The notes beneath the pieces were generated by a model. That model ran no database searches. It saw only the letters and a program-made list of their open reading frames with translations, and was not told the origin of the DNA. A stretch of 64,000 nucleotides of DNA from a virus. Shown here piece after piece: positions 7,821 to 16,813 of the stretch; within the stretch, counting starts at the first letter, position 1, and each line of letters starts with the position of its first letter. The translations under genes and the position numbers were made by a program. The DNA lies in IMG/VR virus record IMGVR_UViG_3300009509_000706, positions 1 through 64,000 of that record. One strand, given 5' to 3'.

Positions 7821-8914
7821 GACAAGTTAAATTCCTTGATGTCACAGAACCAAAGGCTATGATACAAGACGCGCTTGCGGCAATGTCTAAGGTTATCGAA
7901 TCTGGGCAGTTCATTTCTGGAAAATATGTTGCCACTTTTGAGGAAAAATGGGCAGAAATATGTGGAGCACAATATTGTGTGGCCTGTGGGAGTGGCGGCG
8001 CAGCCTTAATATTGGCCCTCAAAGCACTTGATTTGCCCATCGGTTCGCGGGTCATAGTCCCCGCCTTATCTTTTGCTGCTACGGCTATGGCTGTACTAGA
8101 GGCGGGTTACATCCCGCGTTATTGTGACGTTGATTCAAATGGCCTGATCGATGTTCATAAAATGACAGAGTTGGCCTTGCATGAAAGAGCCGTTGCAGTT
8201 ATTCCCGTCCATCTCTATGGACAGTTAGTAAATATGAAACCTATTGTAGAGGTTGCTAAACAATTTGGGATGCAAGTTATTGAGGATGCTGCCCAGGCTC
8301 ATTGTGCAATGAAAAGAGTACATGGTACAATGGCCTGCTTTTCATTTTATCCCGCGAAGAATCTTGGTGCTTTCGGTGAAGCTGGTGCAATCGTGACCGA
8401 TCACAGTGATTTGGCATATAAAGCACGCCAAATTGCCAATTATGGCGTAGCCCCTGGCAGTAAGTATGAGCACAAGATATTAGGTAGTAATTTAAGAATG
8501 GATGAAATTCAAGCCGCTATTTTATACGCCAAGATGGGCCATCTGGATTATTGCCTTGCCAAGAGGAAAGAAGTTGCTTTGCGCTATGCGGCAAACGGTG
8601 TCCATTCTATTGCCCGTGCCAAAACAAATGTATGGCATTTGTACCCTGTTAAGTGTGAACAGCCCGCCAAAGTCCGTGATGAATTAGGCAGCTGGGGCAT
8701 AGCCACAGGCTTGCACTATCCGATTATTTTGCCGGAGCTTGAGGCTTTACGCGGCAACTTTGGCTCAAATAGGCATAACTATAAAGGCTCGTGGCCTATC
8801 GCAAAGGCAATAGCAGAGCATCATATTACTTTGCCGATGGGGCCACATTTGAGCAATGATGATATTGATTATATATCGGAGGGGTTTTTAAATGCCTGTT
8901 CCAAGAATATTTAA
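7817..8914 (+). CDS. DegT/DnrJ/EryC1/StrS-family sugar aminotransferase
   Basis: 365 residues, full length for the family. ACGSGGAALILALKAL (56-71) binds the PLP phosphate, VIEDAAQAH (about 154-162) holds the PLP ring, and FSFYPAKNLGAFGEAGAIVT (about 175-194) contains the internal-aldimine Lys. These enzymes transfer an amino group to a 3- or 4-keto nucleotide sugar (FdtB, WbpE, PglE types). It fits between the C3 dehydrogenase upstream and the acyltransferase at 10185. Confidence 0.92.
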   Translation: MRQVKFLDVTEPKAMIQDALAAMSKVIESGQFISGKYVATFEEKWAEICGAQYCVACGSGGAALILALKALDLPIGSRVIVPALSFAATAMAVLEAGYIPRYCDVDSNGLIDVHKMTELALHERAVAVIPVHLYGQLVNMKPIVEVAKQFGMQVIEDAAQAHCAMKRVHGTMACFSFYPAKNLGAFGEAGAIVTDHSDLAYKARQIANYGVAPGSKYEHKILGSNLRMDEIQAAILYAKMGHLDYCLAKRKEVALRYAANGVHSIARAKTNVWHLYPVKCEQPAKVRDELGSWGIATGLHYPIILPELEALRGNFGSNRHNYKGSWPIAKAIAEHHITLPMGPHLSNDDIDYISEGFLNACSKNI

Positions 8915-9182
8915 CGAAACGATTGTAGCTGCTAATGAAGCTCACACTTTTTCATTTCCTGGTAGAGTTTATGGTTATCAATTCCAAGCTAGACAAAATA
9001 ATGTTGATATTCTATTTGCTTGGCAGCAAGGACAAATAGAGGCTGGGATTTATATGACTTTGAAAGCCGGAGATATTTATGCACATGAAAGAGGCGAAGG
9101 GGCTTCGATTATTGAGCCTCATACTATTTTATACTTTTCCTGTGCAACCGCCGGAACCGTTGTAGAGTTTGAGGTTTGGTAA
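8892..9182 (+). CDS. Hypothetical beta-rich protein
   Basis: 96 residues, overlapping the aminotransferase by 23 bases and preceded by GGAGGGG. The composition is beta-strand rich with no charged coiled region, like small phage decoration or tail-associated proteins. Together with the next two genes it forms a trio of unknown beta-rich proteins inserted among sugar enzymes. Function unknown. Confidence 0.6.
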   Translation: MPVPRIFNETIVAANEAHTFSFPGRVYGYQFQARQNNVDILFAWQQGQIEAGIYMTLKAGDIYAHERGEGASIIEPHTILYFSCATAGTVVEFEVW

Positions 9183-9583
9183 TGGGCATAAGACCAGGTT
9201 GCGCTTTATCCATATCAACAATAGCTCGCCTAGAATTGCAAGAAACTGGTGGCACACTGGTAGCTGATGGGACAGAGCAAAATATTTATATAGCAAATGC
9301 CCCTACGGCAGTAATTGATCCAATAATATTGTATATGAATTTGGATAATATGCAGGTAGGAGATGCAATTGCTATCAAAGTTTACTATCGCATTGCCAGC
9401 GGTGGGGCATGGTTATTGCACGACTTTCAGGGATTTGCTAATGCAAATGGAGAATTGACGAATGGCAAGGTCTTGATCTCTATTGATTTATCACATACTC
9501 GTTACGGCATCAGGGTGACTTTGCAACAAACGGCTGGCACTAATCGAAGTTATCTTTGGCAGGTAATATATGGGGGTAGTTAA
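9182..9583 (+). CDS. Hypothetical beta-rich protein, possibly virion-associated
   Basis: 133 residues from the ATG at 9182, sharing one base with the previous stop. It shows alternating hydrophobic strands (IILYMNLDNM, AIKVYYRI, YLWQVIY) and few charges, as in phage head or tail decoration domains. No specific family recognised. Confidence 0.6.
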   Translation: MGIRPGCALSISTIARLELQETGGTLVADGTEQNIYIANAPTAVIDPIILYMNLDNMQVGDAIAIKVYYRIASGGAWLLHDFQGFANANGELTNGKVLISIDLSHTRYGIRVTLQQTAGTNRSYLWQVIYGGS

Positions 9584-10179
9584 TGAGTCTTGGTATTGAT
9601 CTTATAGGTAGAATCAAAAGAATCCTAGATTCTACTGACCAATTGGTAAACGTTTCTGCGCCAGGGTTGGATGCTGCTATCGGCAGTGTTGCTTATATTG
9701 TTACAGAAACAGAAAACCATTTCCATACCCGCGAACGTTGGTTGGGTATTCGCAGTCCTCAAACAGCGACGCAATGGGCTGCTAAGGGCGTGACGAATCC
9801 TTATGTTGCTACTAGCGGGAATAATACGTGGGGAGCAGCTATTCAGCTAATCGGAACTGGTGATACACCAGTTATTCCAGGGACTACGATGTTTGATCCG
9901 CATCGTGTTCTAATAGTTGGTGTAAGTCAAGATACGCAATACCTTTTGCGAGTTAGTTATGGTTCTGGTGCTCAAGCAGATGCAATAACGGCTAATCAAT
10001 ACTCTGAGATAATGGTTAAATTTGATTCGCTTGCCCCACAGCAATCAGCCGGTATTCCATTCGATATAAAATTTCCAAGACAAAATTCTGGTTTCGACAA
10101 GTTATGGGCAGAATGCTGGAATGCAACGAATGGGGCAACAGTCAGCTTTTTTATTGGTATTCATGAATATACAGGATAA
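9583..10179 (+). CDS. Hypothetical protein, possibly virion-associated
   Basis: 198 residues; the start overlaps the previous stop (TAATG). It contains a HFHTRERWLG segment and a long beta-rich C-terminal half ending in SFFIGIHEYTG. The compact strand-rich composition and operon with the preceding two small genes suggest a capsid or tail accessory, but no family is recognised. Confidence 0.55.
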   Translation: MSLGIDLIGRIKRILDSTDQLVNVSAPGLDAAIGSVAYIVTETENHFHTRERWLGIRSPQTATQWAAKGVTNPYVATSGNNTWGAAIQLIGTGDTPVIPGTTMFDPHRVLIVGVSQDTQYLLRVSYGSGAQADAITANQYSEIMVKFDSLAPQQSAGIPFDIKFPRQNSGFDKLWAECWNATNGATVSFFIGIHEYTG

Positions 10180-10184
10180 TTAAA

Positions 10185-10649
10185 ATGACAATTCGCGGCA
10201 ACTTTGTAGCTGAAGAAGGAGCAATATATTCACCAGATATTGATACAGGATATAATGTCGTTCTTAGGAAATCGTGCTGTATTGGGCCAGGGGTACAAAT
10301 ATGGTCGAATACAGTCATAGATAGTGAGGCGCTTATCAGTGGCGACACGAAAATACATTGTAATTGCTACGTTGCTCAAAGGTGCAAGGTCGGAAGGGGC
10401 GTTTTCATTGGCCCTGGTACGCAACTCTTGAATGACAAATACCCTGTTAGAACTGATCCTGCGGCATGGGAACCTGTTATCGTGATGGATGATGTCGTAA
10501 TTGGCGGCGGCGTGACGGTATTGCCTGGAGTCACTATCGGCGAAGGGGCTTTGATCGGCGGCGGATCAGTCGTGACGAAAGATGTACCGCCCGGACAAGT
10601 ATGGGCAGGCAATCCAGCCAAACAAATAGGGACAAGGAAACAAGGATGA
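10185..10649 (+). CDS. Left-handed beta-helix sugar O/N-acyltransferase
   Basis: 154 residues built from hexapeptide repeats ([I/V]GxGVxI type): IGPGVQIW, VGRGVFIGPGTQL, IGGGVTVLPGVTIGEGALIGGGSVVTKDVPPG, then AGNPAK at the C-terminus, the usual acetyl-CoA site region. WbpD/WlbB/FdtC-like enzymes acetylate the amino group made by DegT aminotransferases, matching the gene at 7817. It overlaps the next gene by 4 bases (ATGA). Confidence 0.88.
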   Translation: MTIRGNFVAEEGAIYSPDIDTGYNVVLRKSCCIGPGVQIWSNTVIDSEALISGDTKIHCNCYVAQRCKVGRGVFIGPGTQLLNDKYPVRTDPAAWEPVIVMDDVVIGGGVTVLPGVTIGEGALIGGGSVVTKDVPPGQVWAGNPAKQIGTRKQG

Positions 10650-11353
10650 TTCTCAAGCTATCCGATATTACGCCGTGTATGAAAGTCAAGAATGAAGGTT
10701 ATTGGATTTACTACGTTTTACGTGATATGATGCGCGTCTTTGGCCGTTTCATCATGTTAGATACTGGCAGTACAGATGATACGAAGCGCATTGCTACTAA
10801 GACGGCTATAGAAATCGGTTGCCATTTTACGCTCATAGAAGCAAACTACGGCGATGACGCTAATGCTATTGGCAACTCACCAAATCTCTTGCGCGAATGC
10901 TGTCCAACTTACTGGATGTTGTTGGTTGATGGTGATGAATTGTGGCGCGCAGATCAATTGCGCAAACTGGACGGTCTCGAAGTGCCAGATGATAAAACAG
11001 TATTCATGGTGACGGGTCGTAACCTGGCACAAGTTGATAGTAAGATAATGGAGCGTGATGGTTTTAGTGCCGACCGGCTATTTGCGCCAGATATACGTTG
11101 GCATTTACGCACCGATTATCCATTCGAGAGTCATGGGCTTGAGAGGCGGATTGCTGCGGGACAGGTTGGTTATCTCAACTTATACTTCTGGCATATTCGT
11201 CACCTGATAAGGTCAAATAAGGATGGCGAGGCATATTTTAGACAACAAAAGCGAGATTATTTTCCGTATGAGGGGCCATATAGAGAATTGCCGCCAGACT
11301 GGTTCGGCGCTCTTGGGCCTTATGATAATCCCTATATAGGAAAGGCAAAATAA
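10646..11353 (+). CDS. GT2-family glycosyltransferase
   Basis: 235 residues from the ATG at 10646, which overlaps the previous stop and has AAGG upstream. MKVKNEGYWIYYVL and LDTGSTDDT match GT2 enzymes with an N-terminal KNE motif, and LLVDGDELW (about residues 91-99) provides the metal-binding DxD. The C-terminal part has a HIRHLIRS basic segment. It probably adds one sugar to a growing glycan. Confidence 0.82.
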   Translation: MILKLSDITPCMKVKNEGYWIYYVLRDMMRVFGRFIMLDTGSTDDTKRIATKTAIEIGCHFTLIEANYGDDANAIGNSPNLLRECCPTYWMLLVDGDELWRADQLRKLDGLEVPDDKTVFMVTGRNLAQVDSKIMERDGFSADRLFAPDIRWHLRTDYPFESHGLERRIAAGQVGYLNLYFWHIRHLIRSNKDGEAYFRQQKRDYFPYEGPYRELPPDWFGALGPYDNPYIGKAK

Positions 11354-11357
11354 TAAC

Positions 11358-12467
11358 ATGGAAGCAGGCATTGCATTCAATCCTGTTGAGTTGAAAAAGC
11401 GCGTCGAAGAACTTGCGCCGTGGCATTACTGTCATGCTTTCCCATTCGGTATTATGACCGGTACTTGTGAGCAAGAGGAACCTATGCATCCCAAACTGGC
11501 GCAGTTGTTAGCCAATAGAGCTTTCCAGAAGCCAGAATATCGGCGCGTGTTAGACTTGGGTGCAAACTCTGGTATTATTGCTATGTGGTTTTGTGACCAC
11601 AAATCGAGCCAAATAACGGCCATAGAAAATGGCGAGCGGTTCTATCCGCAGCTTGAGTTGGCAATAGCGGCAAAGGGCTATAGCAGCCAGATCATACCGG
11701 AGCAAAGAGATATACGGGAAGGTGATTTTGGCAAAGAATGTTTTGACCTGGTGTTGTTCTTGGGAACGCTACACCATATTGGGCCAGAATATCATCGGCC
11801 TATTATAGAAGCCTGTTTTGAGGCACTCGTGCCTGGCGGTGAAATAGTAGTACAAACAAAGACGGGCTTGCCAGTTAGGAATCTGTTGCGAGCCATTGGG
11901 TTTAAGAACGTCAAGAAATTATACAGCAATGCGGAAGAAAACCGCTCGGCTTGGCAGGGCGAAAAGCCATTATATGAGCAAGGTGCTGCTATGGCCCTAG
12001 CAGAGAAGTTGAAACTGCAAGAGATTCCAGAGGCCAGATTCAGGCTAATGATACTTGAGGCAATAGGCTATCTTGTGTTGCTCACTCATTGGCTACGCGG
12101 GCGCTTCAATTGGGAGCGATATTGTGAATCGGTAACTTTTGAGACGGATGCACAAAAGGAAAATGATGACCGGCTCGATCATATCGGTGGAGAACTAGAG
12201 AGTTTTCTTTGGGAAATTGCGCCACCGCGTGCATTATTGCCCGTTTTACGCCACTTGAGATTAAAAGAAGTTGATAAGTTGCACAAAGATGTTGACGAAT
12301 TGCTCAAATCTGAGGATATGGGGCGTTTTCCAGAGGATGGAAGTGTAAGTCGTGCAAAAGCTAATGCGGCGCTCGGTTGGGCTTTTGAGGATGTACCTAT
12401 GCCGCCTGCTTTTCAAGACCTTGAACGCGGATTGAATATCTATGGAGTGGAAAAGGCTGATGATTAA
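11358..12467 (+). CDS. Class I SAM-dependent methyltransferase
   Basis: 369 residues. VLDLGANSGIIAMWF (about 59-73) is motif I; ITAIENGERFYPQLELA is the acidic SAM-ribose region; LVLFLGTLHHIGPEY (about 131-145) is motif IV. The C-terminal 150 residues are an alpha-helical extension of unknown role. By context it may methylate a sugar or lipid-linked glycan, but the substrate cannot be read from the sequence. Confidence 0.82.
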   Translation: MEAGIAFNPVELKKRVEELAPWHYCHAFPFGIMTGTCEQEEPMHPKLAQLLANRAFQKPEYRRVLDLGANSGIIAMWFCDHKSSQITAIENGERFYPQLELAIAAKGYSSQIIPEQRDIREGDFGKECFDLVLFLGTLHHIGPEYHRPIIEACFEALVPGGEIVVQTKTGLPVRNLLRAIGFKNVKKLYSNAEENRSAWQGEKPLYEQGAAMALAEKLKLQEIPEARFRLMILEAIGYLVLLTHWLRGRFNWERYCESVTFETDAQKENDDRLDHIGGELESFLWEIAPPRALLPVLRHLRLKEVDKLHKDVDELLKSEDMGRFPEDGSVSRAKANAALGWAFEDVPMPPAFQDLERGLNIYGVEKADD

Positions 12468-13071
12468 AGCCAATGAGCAATCCTGGGCAATGTGGCAAGA
12501 TGCTGCGCGGGTAAGCTCTACGATCAAAAATTGGCAAGGTGATGCCAAGAAACACGCCCATGAGCTTTTTCTTGCTGGTTGGATAGGCGACACTAACTCG
12601 ATAGCAGACTTGGGTTGTGGCAATGGGCGCATGGCAGACCTGATAAAATGCCCTGTATATCATGGCTTCGATGCCTCGCCTATTATGCTTGAATATGCCA
12701 TGACGAATGAGGCAGTTGATGGAAAAGCCACCTTGCAGCGCGAAGTCGTATTTTATAGTTGTAATATTTTCGATCCAGAAGGCTTGCCGTGCAATGATTG
12801 GCAATATGATGTTGCCCTATTATATGATGTAGCCGTTCACCAAAATGAGCCGACTGCTGCTGTATTGAGAATAATGGAATTGTGGAAAGCAAAACGGTAC
12901 ATCTTTACTTTGCTCTATGGCGATTGTCGTCAAAACCTGTTATTGACGATAGTTGAGCCTTTCAGCGAATTTTTGAGGATAACCGATACTGTGCATATTT
13001 CAAGATTGCATATAGAGCGACATGCCGGCTGTGAATTTGCCACGTTTTTCGTGGAAGCTATTAAGGATTGA
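12442..13071 (+). CDS. SAM-dependent methyltransferase
   Basis: 209 residues from the ATG at 12442 (12460 is also possible). SIADLGCGNGRMADLI near residue 53 is motif I, HGFDASPIML follows, and VALLYDVAVHQNEP is motif IV. The N-terminus overlaps the preceding methyltransferase by 26 bases. It resembles small-molecule or sugar methyltransferases. It ends the sugar cluster; the next gene belongs to the neck and tail module. Confidence 0.8.
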   Translation: MEWKRLMIKANEQSWAMWQDAARVSSTIKNWQGDAKKHAHELFLAGWIGDTNSIADLGCGNGRMADLIKCPVYHGFDASPIMLEYAMTNEAVDGKATLQREVVFYSCNIFDPEGLPCNDWQYDVALLYDVAVHQNEPTAAVLRIMELWKAKRYIFTLLYGDCRQNLLLTIVEPFSEFLRITDTVHISRLHIERHAGCEFATFFVEAIKD

Positions 13072-13074
13072 ACT

Positions 13075-14202
13075 ATGTGGGGTATTCCAGATACTCATTT
13101 GTCGTTAGAAGAATACTGGCAATTTTTGCAAATCGAGGAGTGCGCAGGTTACGGTATTCGTGGCCGCCCAGGAGAATTGACCGGTAAGGGCTGTGGCGAT
13201 TATTGGAACCAGGACGAACGTTATTGGCTGGCCGAATCTATAGCCAAAGCAGAGAAGCGTCTGGAAAAAGACCGTCACTTAGGCTATCCCTTGCGGCGCA
13301 AATATTATGGCGCCGAGCTTTATGACTATGGCTGGCCTGTGATTCTGCGCCGGACATACGTGCGCGGCATAGGCGTCGAGGCCACGAGTGTCTTTGCGGC
13401 TGGCACGGCAATAACGCTTAGCCCCGGTGGGATCATTGCTGACCCCGTGACGGTAAGCGTAGCCGTTACTTTTACAGACGAGGATGAGTTAATTATCTAT
13501 TATCCAGGCCAGACGAGATATACTATCCGTCCATCTTCGGTGACGATTTCAGGCGGCATAGCGACTATTGAAATACCACGCTGTAGGCTATTGAAACCAG
13601 CCTATTTTATCAATTATACTGGCGCATTAGGTTATCAAGATACTGACCGCCCAGATTATAATACCGATAGCTATTTCTTGACTTCAGTTGACATTGCTCG
13701 TGATTATCTCAATACACAAACGGGCAGCAATCTCGTATGGCGACGTTACGAACCTATGATCTGTTGCTTGGGCGGCGGTGATGCGCATTGTGAGCCTACT
13801 ACCCCATGTGGCGAGACTTTGCAATTGGCCTGTGGCTACGTGGTAGACCAGCGGCTAGGCGTGGCACAATTCGAGCCTGCTACTTATAGCAGTGGATGGG
13901 TAAAGGCCAATTTTGCAGTTTCGCGTTGTCCAGATGCAATACAGACGAATTACATGGCTGGGCGCTGGGATCGCTATGAAGATATGGATGAGGACATAAT
14001 TCGGGCCGTTATTGCCATAGCACATAACAATTTACCAGAAGATTATTGTGCTTGTGCTATGCAAGAGCGGTATTATAAACGTGATCGCAATCCTATCGAG
14101 GGCGGTGTTGTGCGTTTAGCATTAGGCCCTAGCACATGGGGCATTCTCGAAGCAAACGAGATAGTTCACGAAAATACCGTGATGAGAGGGATGTTTATGT
14201 GA
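13075..14202 (+). CDS. Putative neck/head-tail connector protein
   Basis: 375 residues. It has a helical N-terminus, a central beta domain and a C-terminal helix with CACAMQERYYKRD. Its position between capsid and tail tube, its size and its coupling to the next small gene (ATG overlapping TGA) fit a connector or adaptor protein. There are several Cys pairs (ICCLGGG, CGETLQLACG). No specific family recognised. Confidence 0.5.
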   Translation: MWGIPDTHLSLEEYWQFLQIEECAGYGIRGRPGELTGKGCGDYWNQDERYWLAESIAKAEKRLEKDRHLGYPLRRKYYGAELYDYGWPVILRRTYVRGIGVEATSVFAAGTAITLSPGGIIADPVTVSVAVTFTDEDELIIYYPGQTRYTIRPSSVTISGGIATIEIPRCRLLKPAYFINYTGALGYQDTDRPDYNTDSYFLTSVDIARDYLNTQTGSNLVWRRYEPMICCLGGGDAHCEPTTPCGETLQLACGYVVDQRLGVAQFEPATYSSGWVKANFAVSRCPDAIQTNYMAGRWDRYEDMDEDIIRAVIAIAHNNLPEDYCACAMQERYYKRDRNPIEGGVVRLALGPSTWGILEANEIVHENTVMRGMFM

Positions 14203-14582
14203 TGATCGATGTTGAAGTAGTACAAATCACCCCCGGATGGGTAACAGTGCAATATGAAGATGGGGGATATTTGGAAAGAAAGATGATACCCTGGGAAGCC
14301 TTCCCGTGTTCAGAAAAAGGGCCTGCCCGCATCAGGCAAGAAACTCTGGCAATGGGAATGGATTACAGCGATGTTTATTTAGAAGATTGCCTGGGGAAAG
14401 AATTACCGCCGATCCGCGTGCGTGACGTACAGGACGCCCTGAGAAGGGGTGGCCTGTGGCGACGTGAGGACTATCGCAATAGCTCGCAAATCGTTGCGGG
14501 CGTCGTTCAAAGGCTGCGGGGGGCCGATACGACAAGAATTGTCAATGCGGCCCTTTCTAGGCCAAAGGAGATTGAAGAATGA
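14202..14582 (+). CDS. Small structural-module protein
   Basis: 126 residues from the ATG at 14202, overlapping the previous stop. Mixed beta N-terminus (ITPGWVTVQYEDGGYLERK) and helical C-terminus (RVRDVQDALRRGG, SSQIVAGVVQRLR). Its place just before the tail-tube gene suits a head-tail joining or tail-completion protein. The assignment is by position only. Confidence 0.5.
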   Translation: MIDVEVVQITPGWVTVQYEDGGYLERKMIPWEAFPCSEKGPARIRQETLAMGMDYSDVYLEDCLGKELPPIRVRDVQDALRRGGLWRREDYRNSSQIVAGVVQRLRGADTTRIVNAALSRPKEIEE

Positions 14583-16039
14583 CAACGAGCAGTCAAAAAT
14601 TATACTACGCGGGCGAGATCGCACTTTGGCTTCAGCGATCATGCGGTGATGAATTAGAATTTCTTGGTTGTCACAATATTACTGGTGTATCTGTGCCAAG
14701 AGGCGATCTTACACCATCTTATTGTCGTACCGATAAGCGCAAGTGGGAAGTGCAACGCTCTTATCGTGGCGTACCTGGCCTCGGCTCCATGACCATTCTT
14801 ACTTATGACACTGTAGTAAATTTGTTGCAAGAGCTTCCATGTCCATTTAACCTATATGTGCTTTATAGCGCGTGTGGCTCGGACGAAGACCCAACCAACT
14901 GGGATTTTGTGTATATCTATTACAATACTGAACCAACTAGCGAGGATATAGATACACTTGTTATCGGCATGACACCAGGTGACGAAACTGAGGTCAGGTT
15001 ATCTATGCCTGCCAGTTTTCACAACCGCCTTAAGGTCAAGCGGCTCGAAGTTGCATCACGTGATGTAAGCGGTATCACGACCAATGACATCAACGACATC
15101 TTTTTTTGTGACCAGCCGGAATGCTCCGATCTGTGCGGCAATGAATCAATCGGTTGTCAAGTGGGTTATTTCGTCACTGATTCGGAAGGTGTAGCAGCTA
15201 TCATTGGCAAAACAGTTAATGGCGGCACGACTTGGTCAGCAATCGCTACCCCATTTACGGTTGCTACAGATGACATCGTTGCTGGTGACTGTGATGGCGA
15301 TACTGTAATAGCGGTCAATGGCACAACCTCGGAATATGCTTACTCGTGGAATGCTGGCACGACTTGGGCAGTCGTTACTACACCTACTCAAGTTATGAAC
15401 GATGTTTTCATGCTTGGCGCGACTAAGGCGTGGTTCTGTGGTCATAATGGATATATCTATTATTCAAATGACCGGGGCGCTACGGTAACGCTACAAGATG
15501 CTGGCGTAGCCACCGCGCAGAGCTTGAACATGATTGCATTTGCTGATGCTAATCGTGGCTATGCCGTGGGTGATAGCAATGCTTTCGTCTATACACGCGA
15601 TGGCGGCGACACGTGGGTTGCTGGCACTGGCCCAGCGGCGGCTGTATTCCCCAATGATTTGTATGCTATAGCAGTTGTGCCAAATTCTGACATTTTGGTT
15701 ATCACGGATGAAAGCGGCAATAAGTATCGCAGCGAAGATTACGGCCAGAACTGGACAACTATTTTCACGGCCAATACCAACACGGCGGGCGGCATTCCTG
15801 GCGTTGCCATGTGCGATTGTAATGTGATCGCTTTCGTATCAAATAACCAAGACCCTTACTTCTACGCCAGCCCAACGGGCTATATGTACCAATCTATTGA
15901 TGGCGGTGTAACCTGGACAGGAATCGAGTTGCCGCCTACCAATAATGGGCTACGGGCTATCACGTGTTGTGACGTTAATCAGTATTGGCTCGTCGGTGAT
16001 GCTGGTTTCGTTGCCAAAGCGGCGGGGCCTGGCATATAA
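14579..16039 (+). CDS. Probable major tail protein fused to a YCF48/BNR beta-propeller
   Basis: 486 residues. Residues 1-195 look like a tail-tube domain and precede the tail chaperone genes, the standard place for the tube protein. Residues 200-480 carry repeated propeller blades with the sialidase/YCF48 Asp-box: TVNGGTTW, SNDRGATV, TRDGGDTW, SEDYGQNW, SIDGGVTW, spaced about 45-50 residues apart. Surface-exposed decorations on tail tubes usually are Ig-like; a whole propeller is unusual and may bind host glycans. The 4-base overlap with the previous gene supports coupling. Confidence 0.65.
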   Translation: MTTSSQKLYYAGEIALWLQRSCGDELEFLGCHNITGVSVPRGDLTPSYCRTDKRKWEVQRSYRGVPGLGSMTILTYDTVVNLLQELPCPFNLYVLYSACGSDEDPTNWDFVYIYYNTEPTSEDIDTLVIGMTPGDETEVRLSMPASFHNRLKVKRLEVASRDVSGITTNDINDIFFCDQPECSDLCGNESIGCQVGYFVTDSEGVAAIIGKTVNGGTTWSAIATPFTVATDDIVAGDCDGDTVIAVNGTTSEYAYSWNAGTTWAVVTTPTQVMNDVFMLGATKAWFCGHNGYIYYSNDRGATVTLQDAGVATAQSLNMIAFADANRGYAVGDSNAFVYTRDGGDTWVAGTGPAAAVFPNDLYAIAVVPNSDILVITDESGNKYRSEDYGQNWTTIFTANTNTAGGIPGVAMCDCNVIAFVSNNQDPYFYASPTGYMYQSIDGGVTWTGIELPPTNNGLRAITCCDVNQYWLVGDAGFVAKAAGPGI

Positions 16040-16064
16040 CTATACAAACAAAAAGAGGTAGAAA

Positions 16065-16691
16065 ATGATTGTCGGAAGCACGAATTATCGTGATGAGACT
16101 ATGAGTACAGGTATTACTGTTCGCGTCTATCCCGTTTCTGATGATATTGTCTGGCGCATGATTCCAGCGCATGAACCAAAGCCGAAAGTGCCAGTTCACG
16201 AGATGGAAACAAAAACTGGCGCTCAGAAGCGCATAGCTAAAGAAGGTGATCCAGAATGGGCAGCATATCAACACCAGCTTGAAGATTGGCAAGAATGCCA
16301 AGATCAATTGCGCAATGATGCACGGCTCGTGGCTTGTCTCGATGGTGAACAAAAAGACTTTGCATTGCCAGAGAAAGTAACGCCTGGCGACTTGCCTTTC
16401 ATCACACGGATCGCTATAGAAGACGGGCAGCTTGAATGGCCTGAATATCGTATCGGCCAATATGCCTTATGGCTGAAATCTTACGTCGTCAAATCACAAG
16501 ATGACATGGAAAAGGTATTAAATGCTAGCTATCTGGCAGGCGGCATGGATGAGGGGCTGGTAGAAGCCATGAGGGATCGATTTCGCCGTGACTTACGAAG
16601 TGGTTTACTTGGGGAAGTGGCCCGTGCTGAAAATCAAGTACAGCCAGTTTTACCGGAAGGCGAAGTCGGCCCTGAAGGCCGGCCTGATTGA
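16065..16691 (+). CDS. Tail assembly chaperone, short form (G-like)
   Basis: 208 residues, ATG at 16065 with AGAGGT upstream. The helical, charged protein sits between the tail-tube and tape-measure genes, the conserved site of lambda G/GT-type chaperones. A second frame opens at 16573 and overlaps its 3' end by over 100 bases, with a GGG-G slip site at 16611-16614, so a fraction of ribosomes should make a longer product. No sequence family was recognised; the call rests on order and frame layout. Confidence 0.7.
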   Translation: MIVGSTNYRDETMSTGITVRVYPVSDDIVWRMIPAHEPKPKVPVHEMETKTGAQKRIAKEGDPEWAAYQHQLEDWQECQDQLRNDARLVACLDGEQKDFALPEKVTPGDLPFITRIAIEDGQLEWPEYRIGQYALWLKSYVVKSQDDMEKVLNASYLAGGMDEGLVEAMRDRFRRDLRSGLLGEVARAENQVQPVLPEGEVGPEGRPD

Positions 16692-16809
16692 TCGTTTCTT
16701 TGGTTTAGACCCCTGGACACAAGCTCTAATAATCGCTACAGTAGAGCAAGAAGAAGAAACCGAACGGCGCGAGACAGAAATTGCCAATATGCCACCACGC
16801 GAGGTATAG
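16612..16809 (+). CDS. Tail assembly chaperone, +1 frameshift extension (T-like)
   Basis: This frame is open from 16573 to 16809. A GTG at 16588 is the only plausible independent start, with no ribosome binding site. Reading CTT GGG in the first frame and slipping +1 at GGGG (16611-16614) joins the chaperone to KWPVLKIKYSQF... and ends in an acidic EQEEETERRETE tail. The FFGLDPWTQALIIATVEQEE segment looks like tail-chaperone C-termini that recruit the tape measure. The slip site is inferred from layout. Confidence 0.6.
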   Translation, partial: GKWPVLKIKYSQFYRKAKSALKAGLIDRFFGLDPWTQALIIATVEQEEETERRETEIANMPPREV

Positions 16810-16813
16810 GGCT

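Noticed and set aside
12261-12804. Minus-strand frames across the two methyltransferase genes
   Set aside because: Shadows of genes with complete SAM motifs.
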